Assembly (NCBI GenBank): GCA_028285265.1
Contig: JANQPX010000057.1
Location: 53,339 to 117,338, forward strand
Direction of reading: 5' to 3'
Source: Geminicoccaceae bacterium
GTDB lineage: Bacteria > Pseudomonadota > Alphaproteobacteria > Geminicoccales > Geminicoccaceae
Length of the DNA: 64,000 bases
Shown: positions 63,011-64,000 of the stretch, one piece after another
Layout of the letters: each line of letters opens with the position of its first letter
How positions within the stretch are numbered: the stretch's first letter is position 1
Notes under the pieces: generated by a model
Databases searched by the model: none
What the model was told of the DNA's origin: nothing
Seen by the model: the letters and a program-made list of their open reading frames with translations, nothing else
Position numbers and translations under genes: made by a program

Positions 63011-63781
63011 ATGCTGCGAGCGATTTTCGATGGGATCTTGAGGACATGCGAAAGGGGAATTCCAATTGTCAAAGAAAAAATTAAAATTAGACCGCCAGAT
63101 AGTGGACTGATTAGCGATAGAGATATTCATCGTATATGCTATGATAACAAAAATATACGACGTGGTAGTCGTGTTTGTGGTATTGATCTTGCATTGTATT
63201 CACCACTATTGAGGGTAGTCGCGCTTCTTTTTGTTTCGGAGAGATTTCTGCAGGCTGCTCAGAATGGTTTGCTCGAAAACGTGAGCCTGTTACGGGGTGC
63301 TGAAATAAGACGTATCCTCTTGTTTCCTCCCGAGTTAAAGCAGTCCGGCCTTTCGATCCTCAACTACTTCGGTGAAATAATCCAAACGAAGTATCCGGAC
63401 ATCGATGTTGGCCTAAGAATCGAGCAGCGGGACGATAAGGTCATCCTTGGGATCGAAACGCCGGACGGTAAGAAAGAGCTTATTGAACAAGAGCTCAACG
63501 AATATGCACTTGTCGTCACAGGGCAGGTTGAGCCGAAGAACTATCTCTCAAACTCCGATGACGTGATGAGACTCGAGCACAAGCTCGAAATAGCTCAGAT
63601 GGAAGCGCGCCATGCGCATCAGCTTCTTCATAAGGATCGAGAGGAGAATCGGGAGAGGATACTGGAGCTAAAGGACCAAATATCGTTCTCCGTGAGCAGC
63701 TTAGAGGAAAGCATGGTAATCGGGGCTGTATCCCGGGCGGATAGGAATCGTTTCTCGATTCCCTTTTGGAGCAGGATGTGA
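63011..63781 (+). CDS. Unknown AT-rich gene with C-terminal coiled coil
   Basis: A 256-residue protein that I cannot assign. Residues about 60-105 are hydrophobic-helical (ALYSPLLRVVALLFVSERF). Next comes a mixed alpha/beta stretch (NYFGEIIQTKYPDIDVGLRI, DKVILGIETPDGKKELIEQE) and then a charged helix (MRLEHKLEIAQMEARHAHQL) predicted as a coiled coil. Bases 63061-63180 are 42/120 G+C by hand count (35%), well below the surroundings. The first 18 codons are GC-rich, so the present 5' end may be a junction with the insertion point. It precedes a transposase and looks horizontally acquired. Confidence 0.55.
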   Translation: MLRAIFDGILRTCERGIPIVKEKIKIRPPDSGLISDRDIHRICYDNKNIRRGSRVCGIDLALYSPLLRVVALLFVSERFLQAAQNGLLENVSLLRGAEIRRILLFPPELKQSGLSILNYFGEIIQTKYPDIDVGLRIEQRDDKVILGIETPDGKKELIEQELNEYALVVTGQVEPKNYLSNSDDVMRLEHKLEIAQMEARHAHQLLHKDREENRERILELKDQISFSVSSLEESMVIGAVSRADRNRFSIPFWSRM

Positions 63782-63793
63782 TTCATACTTTGT

Positions 63794-64000
63794 ATGTTGA
63801 CGTCTTCGACCAATGACCTTGCACATGATGATCTTTGCCAGCTTGTCGAACAGCTGATTGGCGAGGTCGGTAGGCTTCGTGAGCGTGTGCATGATCTTGA
63901 GGAAGAGAACGCTGCGCTCAAGGATGAAGTCGCGCGGCTCAAAGGCCTTAAGGGCCGCCCCACTCTGAAGCCGTCTGGCATGGAGAAAGGTACTGCCAAG
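63794..64000 (+). CDS. IS66-like transposase, 5' part (runs off window)
   Basis: The frame is open from ATG 63794 to the last base (69 codons) and continues beyond the window. It begins with a leucine-zipper-like helix, LIGEVGRLRERVHDLEEEN, then VARLKGLKGRPTLKPSGME, the pattern at the N-terminus of IS66-family transposases. This marks the left part of an insertion sequence adjacent to the AT-rich unknown gene. The DDE catalytic domain is outside the window. Confidence 0.75.
   Translation, partial: MLTSSTNDLAHDDLCQLVEQLIGEVGRLRERVHDLEEENAALKDEVARLKGLKGRPTLKPSGMEKGTAK

Noticed and set aside
1..64000. CRISPR arrays and rRNA or tRNA genes
   Set aside because: No regularly spaced repeats and no recognisable RNA gene sequence found by reading; a covariance-model scan could still find small RNAs.

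Overview
The window reads as chromosome of a G+C-rich alphaproteobacterium, probably environmental and possibly near the Rhodospirillales. This is inferred from gene content, not from a marker gene: a DUF1289 protein, GuaB, a PutA without N-terminal DNA-binding domain, the ligase/exonuclease repair pair, HyuA/HyuB, many scavenging transporters and one-carbon or sugar-acid enzymes. There is no rRNA or CRISPR array, and no tRNA that I can support. Nearly all of 1-55.7 kb is densely coding; 55.7-64 kb looks like an accessory region.

1-5 kb: the end of an ABC-2 permease, a sulfotransferase, apt, an alpha/beta hydrolase and a cytochrome b561-YceI fusion. 5-14.8 kb is the most intriguing chromosomal block. 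Two divergent operons share a 0.2 kb gap. Leftward: CDP-alcohol phosphatidyltransferase, a GTP cyclohydrolase II with a degenerate N-terminal domain, and AlaX. Rightward: RibD-type reductase, a BchC-like dehydrogenase, a 6-pyruvoyltetrahydropterin-synthase-like protein that lacks the family's catalytic residues, a GT4 glycosyltransferase and a methyltransferase, mostly with 1-base stop/start overlaps, then a DNA-repair exonuclease and an ATP-dependent DNA ligase. The first part looks like a pathway to a glycosylated or methylated pterin- or pyrimidine-derived product that I cannot name.

15-24 kb: pdxH and a catabolic and uptake block (hydroxyacid dehydrogenase, GH5-like protein, HpcH/HpaI aldolase, Tat-exported sugar-binding protein, two permeases, MttB-like methyltransferase). 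No ABC ATPase is present. 24-34 kb: DUF1289, SLC13-type permease with RCK_C domains, Ppx/GppA, guaB, hyuA-hyuB and a decayed FAD-oxidoreductase fragment. 34-46 kb: FAD oxidoreductase, RhaM-like mutarotase, a lone molybdopterin hydroxylase large subunit, a second aldolase, an SMP-30 lactonase, a Wzx-type flippase and putA. 46-53 kb: a lipid/diacylglycerol kinase, an unknown protein behind two palindromes, a TupA-like binding protein, an Ldh2-type dehydrogenase, an LhgO-like oxidase, a KDG-type sugar kinase and another orphan solute-binding protein. 53.7-55.7 kb: an H-NOX sensor with a PAS histidine kinase.

55.7-64 kb: a cassette of a large serine recombinase and two ParB/RepB-like proteins, translationally overlapped, diverges from an XRE regulator. 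Beyond it lie sparse small genes, a dispersed imperfect repeat, an outer-membrane barrel protein, an AT-rich unknown coiled-coil gene and the beginning of an IS66-like transposase that leaves the window.
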